Positions 1-10,973 of a DNA stretch of 63,387 nt are shown here, in pieces. Each line of letters starts with the position of its first letter. Position 1 is the stretch's first letter. Source of the DNA: Clostridia bacterium (GTDB taxonomy: Bacteria > Bacillota_A > Clostridia > Oscillospirales > CAG-272); contig JAFTLD010000005.1 in assembly GCA_017452945.1 (NCBI GenBank), forward strand, positions 1 to 63,387, given 5' to 3'. The position numbers and the translations under genes are program-made. Under the pieces are notes generated by a model. That model saw nothing but the letters and a program-made list of their open reading frames with translations, was not told the origin of the DNA and searched no databases.

Positions 1-2328
1 GTTGCTTCCATTGACGACAACGGTATCAACTATCTGCGTTGGGATATGTTCCAGCGTGGTACCAACAACGTTATTGACATGGCTTACATCGCAGCATTCA
101 ACTCTGCTGAGTATGCTGAAGCTTTCTTTGCTAAGTCCATGATCATCGCTGATACCACCAACACTTTCGTATCCGACGTTAACTCCAACGAAGCAGGCGC
201 TAAGTTTGACGCTGCTGACATCAATTACATCATGGATCTGCGTCCCGGCACCAGCGGCTGGTCCGTAGTTGAAGAAAACGGTGAAAAAGTTTACTTCATG
301 AACGGTATTGACGCTGTAACCGCTGATATGGACGGTGCATACTACTTCAAGGCTAATATCAAGCAGTCTATCAATAATGCAGGTGTTGGTCTGGTCGCTC
401 GTGGCTATAACGCTACTATGTCCAGCGACGAATCCGTTCAGTTCAAGATTACCAACTTCTATGAAACCGACGCTACCGTTGATAACTTCTGCGGTGGTTC
501 CGGTATCTATGCTTACACCGGCAACGGCAATCTGACTGTTGTTGTTAAGTACTACAACCCCGATAACGGCACTCGCGTTGGCAACAAGGTTTACCGTATA
601 CCTGCAGAGGGCTCTGAGCTCATTCTGGCTGACGACGGCTACAGTGTTTCCGTTATTCTGGATGGCGTAACCTACGCTATCATTGATCTTTCCGGTACTG
701 TTACATATGATGACATTACCACCACTCCCGAAGGCGCATTCGCAGCTAAGGCTGTTGTAACCCTGAAGACCGGTGTAACCGAGACCATTGAAAACACTCT
801 GGTTGCTGATTCCGTAAACTCTCAGGTTGGTCTGACCTGCCGTGCTTCCCAGTTCAAGTTCTCCTCTGTTGAGGTTGGCGGCTTCTCCGCTATCGAAGTT
901 CCCGCTCTCGAGATCGTTGAGCCCGAACCCGTTGATCCCAATGCTCCCATTTCTGTAGGCGATGCTAACTACCTTGCAGGCGTTGCTAACGGTGGTAACC
1001 ACATCGCTTCCGCTGTTGTTTCCGATGATGGCGCATACGTAACCATTACCTCCGCTACCGGCGGCGACCCCAACTTCTCCGTACTTCCCGGCGGCTCTGC
1101 AGTTGCAGGCGTTCAGTACGTTGGTCTGAAGTACCGTACCACTGTTGCTGCAGGCGGTGAATTCTTCATCGGTTCTGCAAGCATCACCGGCGGTGCTGAC
1201 GAGCTCAAGTTCGACTACATTGCTGACGGTGAATGGCACATTCTGATTCTGGACCTGTCCACTCACTCCACTGTTGTTGACGGTCTTGTAAACTACATTC
1301 GTTACGACTTCTACATGGGCGGCGAAAACCAGTCCATCGACGTTGCTAACATTGCTCTGTTCGGTTCTCTTGAGGCTGCTAACTCCTTCTACGGCATTGA
1401 GACTCCCGCTGAGCCCGAAGGCTTCGTAATCTCCGGCTCCAATGCAGACGGTGTTCTGTACGTAACCGGTACCGTTACCGGCGGTCGTTTTGACGGCTCC
1501 TTCAACGTTGCTGACGCTGCTGTATTCTTCAAGGAAGATGCAGGCGAAGGTCTGTACAAGCTGTACTACGTTGTTGACGGTGTTAACAACTATATCGTAA
1601 TGGCTGATAAGGCTGCAGGCGGTTCCATCACCACTGATGCAGCTGCTGCTACCGTTTTTGAGTGGAATGCTACTCTGAACACTCACGAGGTTGCTGAAGA
1701 CGACAATGCTCGCGCTTTCGGTTGCCAGAACGATTCTACCTATACAAACTTCAGCGCTTACGCTGTAAGCAATGCTGAAAGCAATCCCGGTAAGTACAAC
1801 TGGGGCGTTTCCACTCCCGTTTCCGAGCTTGAAGCTCCCGCTCCCGAAAAGCCGGTTTATGAAGGCAACTGGCACGCTTCCGTAGATTCCTTTATGTACT
1901 GTGTAAATAGTGACTTCTCTGATGTCGTTGATTTCACCGGTGCAGCTACCAACAGTGCTAATAACGGCACCACCATTACCAATGGAACCGGCACTCTCAC
2001 TTCCGTAACTGCTAACTACATCTACCTTTCAAACGGTTGGCTCGCAGTTGACGGCTATTCTCTCGAGAACTGGGCTTGCGACGTTTACGCAGCTGACGGC
2101 ACTCTGCTCAAGACCTTTGATCTTGCACTCAGAGAAGCTGAAGAAGGCGTTTTGACCCACGTTGGCACCGGTATGGGCTATGCAGGCGTTCCTAACAGAA
2201 TTGGTCAGAACGACGGCGAAATTCTGTATCTTGGCGAGTACACAGGTCAGACTGTTACCGTTGTTTACAGAGTTGATGCAGGTGAGTACACCATCAACAT
2301 GATCGAGCTTGAGGTTATCGTTCCTTAA
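1..2328 (+). CDS. Secreted modular protein, 5' end outside window
   Basis: The reading frame is open from base 1, so the start lies upstream; 775 codons are visible. No catalytic motif is recognised. The first ~45 residues are the end of a beta-sandwich-like module (key words YLRWD, DMAYIAAF, AEAFF). A full copy of the same module lies at about 958-1395 (DPNF, GEWHILILDLS, IRYDF, DVANIALFG). The same module occurs in the proteins at 24010-26154 and 26344-27219. Pro/Glu linkers (near EPEPVDPNAP and APAPEKP) separate further domains. The composition, rich in Thr, Asn, Gly and Val, suits an extracellular protein. Unlike its two relatives, the C-terminus (ending ELEVIVP) has no membrane anchor. 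Codon use is strongly biased to GCT/GTT/GGT, suggesting high expression. Carbohydrate binding is plausible but inferred. Confidence 0.75.
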   Translation, partial: VASIDDNGINYLRWDMFQRGTNNVIDMAYIAAFNSAEYAEAFFAKSMIIADTTNTFVSDVNSNEAGAKFDAADINYIMDLRPGTSGWSVVEENGEKVYFMNGIDAVTADMDGAYYFKANIKQSINNAGVGLVARGYNATMSSDESVQFKITNFYETDATVDNFCGGSGIYAYTGNGNLTVVVKYYNPDNGTRVGNKVYRIPAEGSELILADDGYSVSVILDGVTYAIIDLSGTVTYDDITTTPEGAFAAKAVVTLKTGVTETIENTLVADSVNSQVGLTCRASQFKFSSVEVGGFSAIEVPALEIVEPEPVDPNAPISVGDANYLAGVANGGNHIASAVVSDDGAYVTITSATGGDPNFSVLPGGSAVAGVQYVGLKYRTTVAAGGEFFIGSASITGGADELKFDYIADGEWHILILDLSTHSTVVDGLVNYIRYDFYMGGENQSIDVANIALFGSLEAANSFYGIETPAEPEGFVISGSNADGVLYVTGTVTGGRFDGSFNVADAAVFFKEDAGEGLYKLYYVVDGVNNYIVMADKAAGGSITTDAAAATVFEWNATLNTHEVAEDDNARAFGCQNDSTYTNFSAYAVSNAESNPGKYNWGVSTPVSELEAPAPEKPVYEGNWHASVDSFMYCVNSDFSDVVDFTGAATNSANNGTTITNGTGTLTSVTANYIYLSNGWLAVDGYSLENWACDVYAADGTLLKTFDLALREAEEGVLTHVGTGMGYAGVPNRIGQNDGEILYLGEYTGQTVTVVYRVDAGEYTINMIELEVIVP

Positions 2329-2358
2329 TCGATTCATTTTCACTAACCAAACAAATTT

Positions 2359-2386
2359 GGGCTCTCCTTCGGGAGAGCCCTTTTTT
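2359..2386 (+). terminator. Intrinsic terminator of the secreted protein gene
   Basis: A 9-bp GC-rich stem (GGGCTCTCC / GGAGAGCCC) closes a TTCG tetraloop and is followed by six T. It lies 30 bases after the stop codon of the plus-strand gene. Confidence 0.93.
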
Positions 2387-2410
2387 CCTGATTAATTAGC
2401 GGAATAAAAA

Positions 2411-2443
2411 GGGGCTTCTTTACGTAAAGGAAGTCCCTTTTTT
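2411..2443. terminator. Second hairpin, probably bidirectional terminator
   Basis: An 11-bp stem with two G-T pairs (GGGGCTTCTTT / AAGGAAGTCCC) around ACGTA has a T run after it on the plus strand and an A run before it. It can back up the first terminator and also stop transcripts arriving from gyrA on the minus strand. Confidence 0.75.
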
Positions 2444-2479
2444 GACGTCTGCGGAAACTAATCAATCGAATAAACAAAT

Positions 2480-2509
2480 AAGGACTGCATCCATGTGAAT
2501 ACAGTCCTT
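2480..2509 (-). terminator. Hairpin just after gyrA
   Basis: An 8-bp inverted repeat (AAGGACTG / CAGTCCTT) lies 28 bases beyond the gyrA stop. On the minus strand it is followed by only a moderately T-rich stretch, so it may act together with the hairpin at 2411-2443. Confidence 0.55.
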
Positions 2510-2536
2510 GTTTTGTACGAAATTCTCTAATTCTTA

Positions 2537-5203
2537 TTATTCTTCAATATTTGTATCGGTCGGTTCGATTTCAATATCCTCTTGGATATTTTCAACCTCT
2601 GCAGCCTGTTCATCAACGGTTTCGGTGATAGATGCATCGCTTTCACTCACAATCTCTTCCAATTCGTCCTGACGGGCAATCTTGGTGAAGTTTACGATCT
2701 TCTGTCCCTCAGCAAGACGCATCACGCGCACACCGCCCGCACTTCTGGAGTACGTGGGAATATCTGCAGCACAGGTACGGATCATGGTGCCTGCATCTGT
2801 AATGATCATGACGTCATCGTTGTCGTCAACCACGTTGATACCGGAAAGCAGACCTGTCTTTTCAGACAGTGCATGGCAAGCAACACCATGACCGCCACGA
2901 TGCTTCATCTGACGGAAGTTTTCAAAATCGGTACGTTTGCCATAGCCGTTCTCGGTAATCGTGATCAAGGATTTGCCCTCGGTCACGCTTGCAACGCCTA
3001 CAACGTAGTCGTCACCGCGTAGCTTGATGCCGCGCACGCCTGTTGCGGTTCTGCCCATAGGACGAACGCTTTCGTCGTCAATGGTAAAGCGTACGGCATT
3101 GCCTTGCTTGGTTGCGATCATCAGATCTGTGGGGTATGCGTAGGTGTGGGTAACGAATACAAGCTCGTCGCCTTCCTTGAGTGCAAGTGCGATCTTACCG
3201 CCCTTGCGGTGATATTCATATTCTGTCAGAAGGGTTCTCTTTATAATACCGTACTTGGTCACCATGGTCAGGTATTCGCCCTCGGCAAACTCGTGGATCG
3301 AGATCATAGCCGTGATCTTTTCACCCTCTGCAAGCTCCAAGACGTTATTGACGTGCGTACCCTTGGCAGTTCTGGAAGCCTCGGGAATCATGAACGCACG
3401 CAGCATTTGCACGCGTCCCTTGTTGGTAAAGAGCATGAGGTTGGAGTGCGAGTGTACGACCACAACCTTTTCAATAAAGTCTTCTTCCTTGGTAGTCAGC
3501 GCAGCCTTACCCATGCCACCGCGGTGCTGTGCGGTGTACTCGGATGCAGGTTGACGCTTGATATAGCCACTGTGTGTCAGAGTGATCACACAATCGTGCT
3601 TTTCGATCAGATCCTCCAGCACGATATCGTCCTCGGATTCTTCAATTCTTGTGCGGCGCGCGTCACCGAACTTGCGCTTGATCTCGCTCATTTCATCGCA
3701 GATAATGGCGCGAATACGGTTGATATCACCCAAAATTGCTCTGTATTCAATGATAGCTGCATTGAGAGAAGCAAGCTTTTCTTCAATCTTTTTGCGTTCC
3801 AGACCGCAAAGACGGCCCAGCGTCATGGAAACGATGGCCTGCGCCTGCTCCTCGGAAAGGTGCGCGTCTTCAGCCATGGCAAAAGCCTCCAAGTTGAGTG
3901 CAGCGGCAGAGCCGTCGTCGGTCTGCTCACCGTTAAAGCGTGCCATCAGGTTTTTCTTGGCAGTAGGCTGATCCTCGGATGCGCGGATGATGTTGATCAC
4001 CTCGTCCAGATTGTCTATCGCCAGCTTATAACCCTCGTAAATGTGTGCTTCACGCAAAGCAGCATCCAGCTCGTGCTGGGTACGGCGGGTGATGACAGAT
4101 TCCTGATGATGGATATAGTGATCCAGTATCTGGGCGAGATTAAGCGTTTTGGGCTCGTTGCCCACGATGGCAAGCATATTGATCGAACAGGTATCCTGCA
4201 GCTGAGAATACTTATAAAGCTGATTTAAGATGATCTGACCGTTTGCATCACGCTTGTATTCAATGACGATTCTCATGCCGTTACGGCCGGATTCATCGCG
4301 CATATCGGTAATACCTTCCACTCTCTTATCCTTGACAAGGTTGGCAATCGCCTCGCAAAGCTGGCTCTTGTTGACCATGTAAGGAATCTCGGTGATGATG
4401 ATACGGCGGTTATCCTCGTCGATCTCAGCCTTTGCACGTACCTGAATCTTGCCCTTACCGGTCAGGTATGCTTCCTTAATGCCGTTGGTACCGTAAATGG
4501 TGCCGTAGGTGGGGAAGTCGGGGCCCTTGATAAACTGCATCAACTCCTCTACCGTGCATTCGGGATTGTGAATGCGGTGGATGGTGGCGTCAATGGTTTC
4601 GGAAAGGTTGTGAGGGGGAATATTGGTCGCCATACCGACTGCAATACCCACAGAACCGTTGACCAAAAGGTTGGGGAAGCGCGCGGGAAGCACGCTGGGC
4701 TCACGCAGTCTGTTATCAAAGTTGGGGACCATTTCCACCACGTTTTTATCCAGATCCTTGAGCATCTCGTCCGAGATCTTGTCAAGACGCGCCTCGGTAT
4801 AACGGTATGCTGCAGGGGGGTCGCCGTCCACGCTACCAAAGTTACCGCTACCCTCTACCAAGGGATAGCGCAAAGAGAAGGGCTGTGCCATACGCACAAG
4901 CGTACCGTAGACCGAGGAGTCACCGTGAGGGTGATAACGGCCCAGCACGTTACCAACCGTCGTTGCAGACTTTCTTGTTGGTCTGTCGTGCGTGGTGTGA
5001 TCCTCATACATTGCGTAAAGCACGCGGCGCTGACCGGGCTTCAGACCGTCTCTGACGTCGGGCAGGGCGCGCGAAATGATGACCGACATGGAGTATTCGA
5101 TAAAGGATTTCTTTACCTCCTTGTCCATACCGATGTCTATGATCTTTTGTTGGTCAAACAGTATACTTTCGTATTCCTGATCTCGTTTATCTTTTCTGAT
5201 CAC
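2537..5203 (-). CDS. gyrA: DNA gyrase subunit A
   Basis: Breakage-rejoining subunit of gyrase, which introduces negative supercoils with GyrB. It has 888 residues, slightly long because of an acidic Glu/Asp-rich tail of about 40 residues. The catalytic tyrosine is Y135 in [17 protein letters not shown] is present, and the C-terminal wrapping domain has a GyrA box QHRGGMG, which favours gyrase over topoisomerase IV. In the quinolone region ([11 protein letters not shown]) the residue equivalent to E. coli Asp87 is Gly100. A conserved extension precedes the usual N-terminus, starting [10 protein letters not shown]. It is the last gene of the dnaA-gyrA run, 14 bases after mreD. Confidence 0.96.
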   Translation of the reverse strand: MIRKDKRDQEYESILFDQQKIIDIGMDKEVKKSFIEYSMSVIISRALPDVRDGLKPGQRRVLYAMYEDHTTHDRPTRKSATTVGNVLGRYHPHGDSSVYGTLVRMAQPFSLRYPLVEGSGNFGSVDGDPPAAYRYTEARLDKISDEMLKDLDKNVVEMVPNFDNRLREPSVLPARFPNLLVNGSVGIAVGMATNIPPHNLSETIDATIHRIHNPECTVEELMQFIKGPDFPTYGTIYGTNGIKEAYLTGKGKIQVRAKAEIDEDNRRIIITEIPYMVNKSQLCEAIANLVKDKRVEGITDMRDESGRNGMRIVIEYKRDANGQIILNQLYKYSQLQDTCSINMLAIVGNEPKTLNLAQILDHYIHHQESVITRRTQHELDAALREAHIYEGYKLAIDNLDEVINIIRASEDQPTAKKNLMARFNGEQTDDGSAAALNLEAFAMAEDAHLSEEQAQAIVSMTLGRLCGLERKKIEEKLASLNAAIIEYRAILGDINRIRAIICDEMSEIKRKFGDARRTRIEESEDDIVLEDLIEKHDCVITLTHSGYIKRQPASEYTAQHRGGMGKAALTTKEEDFIEKVVVVHSHSNLMLFTNKGRVQMLRAFMIPEASRTAKGTHVNNVLELAEGEKITAMISIHEFAEGEYLTMVTKYGIIKRTLLTEYEYHRKGGKIALALKEGDELVFVTHTYAYPTDLMIATKQGNAVRFTIDDESVRPMGRTATGVRGIKLRGDDYVVGVASVTEGKSLITITENGYGKRTDFENFRQMKHRGGHGVACHALSEKTGLLSGINVVDDNDDVMIITDAGTMIRTCAADIPTYSRSAGGVRVMRLAEGQKIVNFTKIARQDELEEIVSESDASITETVDEQAAEVENIQEDIEIEPTDTNIEE

Positions 5204-5217
5204 TTTTTTATACCTTC

Positions 5218-5763
5218 TTATAAAATTTTCTCAATGGAATCATGTTTGATCTTGCGTACAGGCAACGTCAAGAGTAGCCCTACGGGATAGATAAAGGGCA
5301 AAGTCAGCGCTGTACCAAGCAAGAGGGGAAGCAGGACGTAGCGGCCTACGTCCAAAAGCGGGATATTGCCCGCAGAGAGCGTCACGTATATCAAAGCAAC
5401 CAAGGCTCGTCCAAGAATGCAGACCGCACCTGTGGCAAGATATACGGGAAATTTTTTATTTGGAATGATCTGTACGGCAACAGACGCACCGTAACCGCAA
5501 AGCATATAAAATAACGGCAAAAGACTGATACCGAATCCGCCTGTGCAATCGGCCAGAATTCCCGAAAAAATGCCGAAAAACGCACCGTATGCAGGTCCGC
5601 CGTGCACACCAAGCGCAAGACTCAGGCAAAGCAGCAGATCGATCACAAAGAAAGAATCGTTGATAAAATGAGGGAGAAGAGAGGTTTGTGCCGCACAGGC
5701 AAAAATACCGCATATGGCACAAAGCATTGTGCAAAGGATATGAAGCAGGATTGTTTTTTTCAT
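5218..5763 (-). CDS. mreD: Rod shape-determining membrane protein MreD
   Basis: Small integral membrane component of the elongasome, which works with MreC, MreB, RodA and PBP2 in lateral wall growth. It has 181 residues with about five hydrophobic segments and the typical MreD pattern in its middle ([14 protein letters not shown], then [16 protein letters not shown]). The ATG overlaps the mreC stop by four bases, so translation is coupled. gyrA begins 14 bases downstream, an unusual neighbour. Assignment rests on position after mreC and on hydropathy, since MreD sequences are poorly conserved. Confidence 0.88.
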   Translation of the reverse strand: MKKTILLHILCTMLCAICGIFACAAQTSLLPHFINDSFFVIDLLLCLSLALGVHGGPAYGAFFGIFSGILADCTGGFGISLLPLFYMLCGYGASVAVQIIPNKKFPVYLATGAVCILGRALVALIYVTLSAGNIPLLDVGRYVLLPLLLGTALTLPFIYPVGLLLTLPVRKIKHDSIEKIL

Positions 5764-6635
5764 GGCTCCACCGCCTCGGTCGTTTGCTCCTGCTGCAATT
5801 CTTTTTCATTTTCAACAAAGCCGGTAATCACGTATACCTGCTCCAGTGAATCAAAGTCCACGGCAGGCTTGATCGTAGCAGTCAGTGAACGGCTGTAAGT
5901 ATCCGGCATGATCTCAATGATATGCCCAACGGTAAGCCCCGAAGGGTAAATATCTCCCAAATCGCCCGTTACCACACGGTCACCGATCTGTAAGGTCGCA
6001 TCCTCGGGCAAATAGATCACGCGCAAGAGTCCTTGCTCACCCATAGCGTAAGGACAGTCTGTAATTCCCACGTCGCCTGAGCGCTGCACGTAAACACCCA
6101 CACCGGTATCGTACTGTAGGATGGTATTGACTCGGCAGGAATTGATGCTGACCTGACTGACGTAGCCCACAAGACCGTTTTGTGTGATCACGGGCATATT
6201 AACCTCAATTCCCGAGGAAGAACCCTTATTGAGCGTAATCGACTGCAAATAGGTACCGTCGCTTCTGCCAAGCACCTGTGCGCCTACCGCACGAAAGCTC
6301 TCATATCTGTCGCGTATGCCCAGATAATCGCGCAGCGCGGCATTCTCACCTGCCGCAAGCTCAGCCTCGTGTAGTTGATTTTCAAGCAGCTCCACGCGAT
6401 CCTTTAAGGCTTGGTTTTCCTCGTACAGCTCCTTCATGTTGGAAAAATACACGGCATAGCCGTCGATCGATCGGCTGATTTGGGTAAACAGATTTTGAAA
6501 AGGAGTCATGGCCGCCTGCACCATGGATGCAGGGAGATTGTGTATCCCCATGACGTAAAACACCGAAAAGATAATCACCAAAGAAAGAGCCAACGTCAGC
6601 GACACGATGAATATTTTATTTTTGATATATTTCAT
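5760..6635 (-). CDS. mreC: Rod shape-determining protein MreC
   Basis: Bitopic elongasome scaffold of 291 residues. It shows a cytoplasmic start (MKYIKNKI), one TM segment at about 9-30, a coiled coil at about 65-100 (MKELYEENQALKDRVELLE), then the beta-rich MreC domain with GRSDGTYLQSITLNKGS and GLVGYVSQV. The tail is Glu/Gln rich. The ATG overlaps the stop of the upstream PfkB gene (ATGA), and mreD overlaps its own end. Partner genes mreB and pbp2 lie about 13 kb away at 18.8-21.9 kb instead of next to it. Confidence 0.95.
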   Translation of the reverse strand: MKYIKNKIFIVSLTLALSLVIIFSVFYVMGIHNLPASMVQAAMTPFQNLFTQISRSIDGYAVYFSNMKELYEENQALKDRVELLENQLHEAELAAGENAALRDYLGIRDRYESFRAVGAQVLGRSDGTYLQSITLNKGSSSGIEVNMPVITQNGLVGYVSQVSINSCRVNTILQYDTGVGVYVQRSGDVGITDCPYAMGEQGLLRVIYLPEDATLQIGDRVVTGDLGDIYPSGLTVGHIIEIMPDTYSRSLTATIKPAVDFDSLEQVYVITGFVENEKELQQEQTTEAVEP

Positions 6636-7585
6636 GTTCCGCCTTTCTTACACGTTGTATGTGTCCATTCGGCATAGATCTGTTCTGCGCAGGGCAGGGT
6701 ATTGGCAGGCAGCGTCACTTTTGCGGTAGCTGCAGCCAAAGCAAAGCGCAGACTTTGCTCAATCGGTACGTTACACAGCATTCGCGCGTACGTAAAAGCC
6801 GCAAGCATGGTATCTCCCGCACCCGCAAAGCCGGCAACGCAGGGGATCACTCTGCCTTGAACGGTGTAGGTTCCCTCCGGTCCTGCATAAAGAGCACCTC
6901 TTTTGTCAAGAGAGCATAGAATGGGAACACCTGTAGCCAAAAATGCCTCCGTAACCGCATTTTGTATCTCCTGAAGAGTTTTCAACATGGAAAAATCTTG
7001 CGCTGTAAGAGAACAAAATTCTTCAAAATTCGGCTTGATCAAGCACGGTTTTGCTTGTACTGCAAGGGAAAGGGACTCACCCGATGCATCTGTCACACAG
7101 GAAATATTCAGCGCATTTGCTTCTTGGATCAGGGACTTATAAACACCTTTTTCCACACCCTGTGGAAAACTTCCGCACAAGGCAAGGTTCGAAATTTGTC
7201 GTGTACGACAAATGTGTAAAACTCTGTCGATAAGCTGTTCAAGGTACTGTGGAGAAATGCTTCCGGCCACGCCGTTTTGCTCACGACAGCTGCCAAGCGC
7301 GTCAATATACTTAAAATTTGTTCGCAGTGAAAGATCGGAATCGATCAGCTCACAATCAAAGCCGCAATGATCCAACAATGCTTGTGTCAGCCCCTGTGGG
7401 TCTGCAGGCGCAATCAAAGTCACGCGAGCACCAAGCAAATGCAGCATACGGGCAAGATTGACCGCCTTGCCGCCAAGATCGCTGCGTCTTTTTATTTCAC
7501 GCCCATTTTCGGTATATATAGTCACGTCCAGCGCAGGATGCAGACAAACTGCCAGCACGTGTCCATGTGGGCAGGCGTTGATCAT
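6632..7585 (-). CDS. PfkB-family sugar kinase, 1-phosphofructokinase type
   Basis: ATP-dependent kinase of the PfkB/ribokinase fold, about 317 residues. The N-terminus has the FruK-like word LHPALDVTIY followed by LGGKAVNLARMLHLLG. The C-terminal anion hole and catalytic Asp are in GFAGAGDTMLAAF, so the enzyme should be active. The nearest known activities are 1-phosphofructokinase and tagatose-6-phosphate kinase; the substrate cannot be decided. The frame stays open upstream into gyrB, but the start is placed at the ATG at 7585, 10 bases after the gyrB stop, because homology begins there. The ribosome binding site is poor. Its stop overlaps the mreC start, so it is coupled to cell-shape genes. 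Confidence 0.85.
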   Translation of the reverse strand: MINACPHGHVLAVCLHPALDVTIYTENGREIKRRSDLGGKAVNLARMLHLLGARVTLIAPADPQGLTQALLDHCGFDCELIDSDLSLRTNFKYIDALGSCREQNGVAGSISPQYLEQLIDRVLHICRTRQISNLALCGSFPQGVEKGVYKSLIQEANALNISCVTDASGESLSLAVQAKPCLIKPNFEEFCSLTAQDFSMLKTLQEIQNAVTEAFLATGVPILCSLDKRGALYAGPEGTYTVQGRVIPCVAGFAGAGDTMLAAFTYARMLCNVPIEQSLRFALAAATAKVTLPANTLPCAEQIYAEWTHTTCKKGGT

Positions 7586-7595
7586 TTCTGAAAAA

Positions 7596-9566
<1,971 letters not shown>

Positions 9567-9588
9567 TCAATTCCTTTTCTGGATTATT

Positions 9589-9849
9589 TTACAAACTGGA
9601 TGGATCGTTCATTCTGCCCGAAAGCGAGGTTGCGGAGAGCTGAGAAAAGCAAATCTTGCAGCCTTCCTTTGTTCTGTAAAGCACAAAGGATTTCGGGATT
9701 TCCTGCCTTGCCGAGTCCAAAAGACCGTTTTTTTCGGCACGGGCCAGATATTTCATCGTAATGGGGGAAAGCGTGGCGTTATCGGTATCGAAAATGCCGA
9801 TGATGTCACGGCTTCTGATATTTTTGTTGTTTCCGACGTGTAAAAACAT
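9589..9849 (-). CDS. remB: RemA/RemB-family (DUF370) regulator
   Basis: Protein of 86 residues beginning MFLHVGNNKNIRSRDIIGIFD, the signature start of the DUF370 family. In Bacillus subtilis the homologue YaaB/RemB sits at the same place between recF and gyrB and belongs to a family that includes the DNA-binding biofilm-matrix regulator RemA. The start at 9849 has the purine-rich AAAGAAAAGAG upstream and lies four bases after recF. A longer upstream frame exists but overlaps recF. The role here is inferred from position and family. Confidence 0.85.
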   Translation of the reverse strand: MFLHVGNNKNIRSRDIIGIFDTDNATLSPITMKYLARAEKNGLLDSARQEIPKSFVLYRTKEGCKICFSQLSATSLSGRMNDPSSL

Positions 9850-9853
9850 ATAT

Positions 9854-10966
9854 TCACTCTTTTCTTTGATACGTACCGCCCTTGACGTATACGGTATTTT
9901 TGCCGCCCACAAGCTCACTTTCACACGAGGTCATGATCACCTGTCTGCCAGAGATCTCACCAAGCAGGAAAGCGCGGCGTCCGGCATCCAGCTCAGAGAG
10001 TACGTCGTCAAAGAGAAATACGGGATATTCGTTCTCGCAATGTGCGCGGGAAATTTCTCCCTCAGCCATCTTCATGGCAAGGGCAATTGATCTTTGTTGC
10101 CCCTGAGAGGCGAAAATTCGCGCGTATTTGCCGTTTAGTTCGATTTCGAGGTCATCTCTGTGAATTCCCCATAAGGTGCTTCCCGCGGCAATTTCGCGGT
10201 CGTGGTGCGACATGTAAAGTCGCATATAAGCGCGCTCGCAAAACTCTCTGTCAGCATACATGTCCTCTTCCACGTGCGCTTTACCCATATAGCGCACGCA
10301 TACGGATTCGCGCTCACCCGACATACCGTTAAAAAACGCTCCCACGTGCTCACTAAGCTGCCTGACGTATTCGTACCGCACAGAAGCAATGTACGCCGCC
10401 TCATGCGCAAGCTGTGCGCTCCATAACTCTACCGTATCGTCAAACGTTCTGCGGTCGGTTTCGGCCAGCTTAAGTAAGCTGTTTCGCTGCTTGAGCAGCT
10501 GATTGTATTTCTGCAGTGAACGAATATAGGCAGGGTGCAGCTGCGAGATGGCCACGTCCAGAAAATTGCGGCGCTCCGCAGGCCCGTCCTTGACAAGCGA
10601 AAGATGCTCCGGACAAAACAGCACCACGCGAAAGCTGCCAAGCAGCTGACTTGTACGCGCTAAGCTGACACCGTTGTGCATCACGCGTCGGCGGCCTTGC
10701 GTGTAAAGCTGCATTTCAATGGTCTGCTCGCGCTTACTGTCCGAGTAATGCTGCAAAATGCCGCATTCTTCCTGCCCGAATCGCACAAGCTCCGCGTCCT
10801 TTGCCTGCCTGAAGGTTTTTCCAAGCGCGCAAAGGTAAATGGCTTCCAGCAGATTGGTCTTTCCCTGGGCGTTATCGCCTACAAGCACGTTGACACCGCT
10901 GTCAAATTCCACGCAAGCAGCCTCAATATTGCGGAAATTCTGTACCTCAATGCGATTGCATTGCAT
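9854..10966 (-). CDS. recF: DNA replication/repair protein RecF
   Basis: SMC-like ATPase that helps load RecA at gaps, 370 residues. It shows Walker A GDNAQGKTN near residue 31, the ABC signature SQGQQRSIALAMKMAE, and Walker B PVFLFDDVLSELD. It starts seven bases after dnaN. The small S4-domain gene yaaA/rlbA usually found between dnaN and recF in Bacillota is absent. Confidence 0.96.
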   Translation of the reverse strand: MQCNRIEVQNFRNIEAACVEFDSGVNVLVGDNAQGKTNLLEAIYLCALGKTFRQAKDAELVRFGQEECGILQHYSDSKREQTIEMQLYTQGRRRVMHNGVSLARTSQLLGSFRVVLFCPEHLSLVKDGPAERRNFLDVAISQLHPAYIRSLQKYNQLLKQRNSLLKLAETDRRTFDDTVELWSAQLAHEAAYIASVRYEYVRQLSEHVGAFFNGMSGERESVCVRYMGKAHVEEDMYADREFCERAYMRLYMSHHDREIAAGSTLWGIHRDDLEIELNGKYARIFASQGQQRSIALAMKMAEGEISRAHCENEYPVFLFDDVLSELDAGRRAFLLGEISGRQVIMTSCESELVGGKNTVYVKGGTYQRKE

Positions 10967-10973
10967 AAACGTA

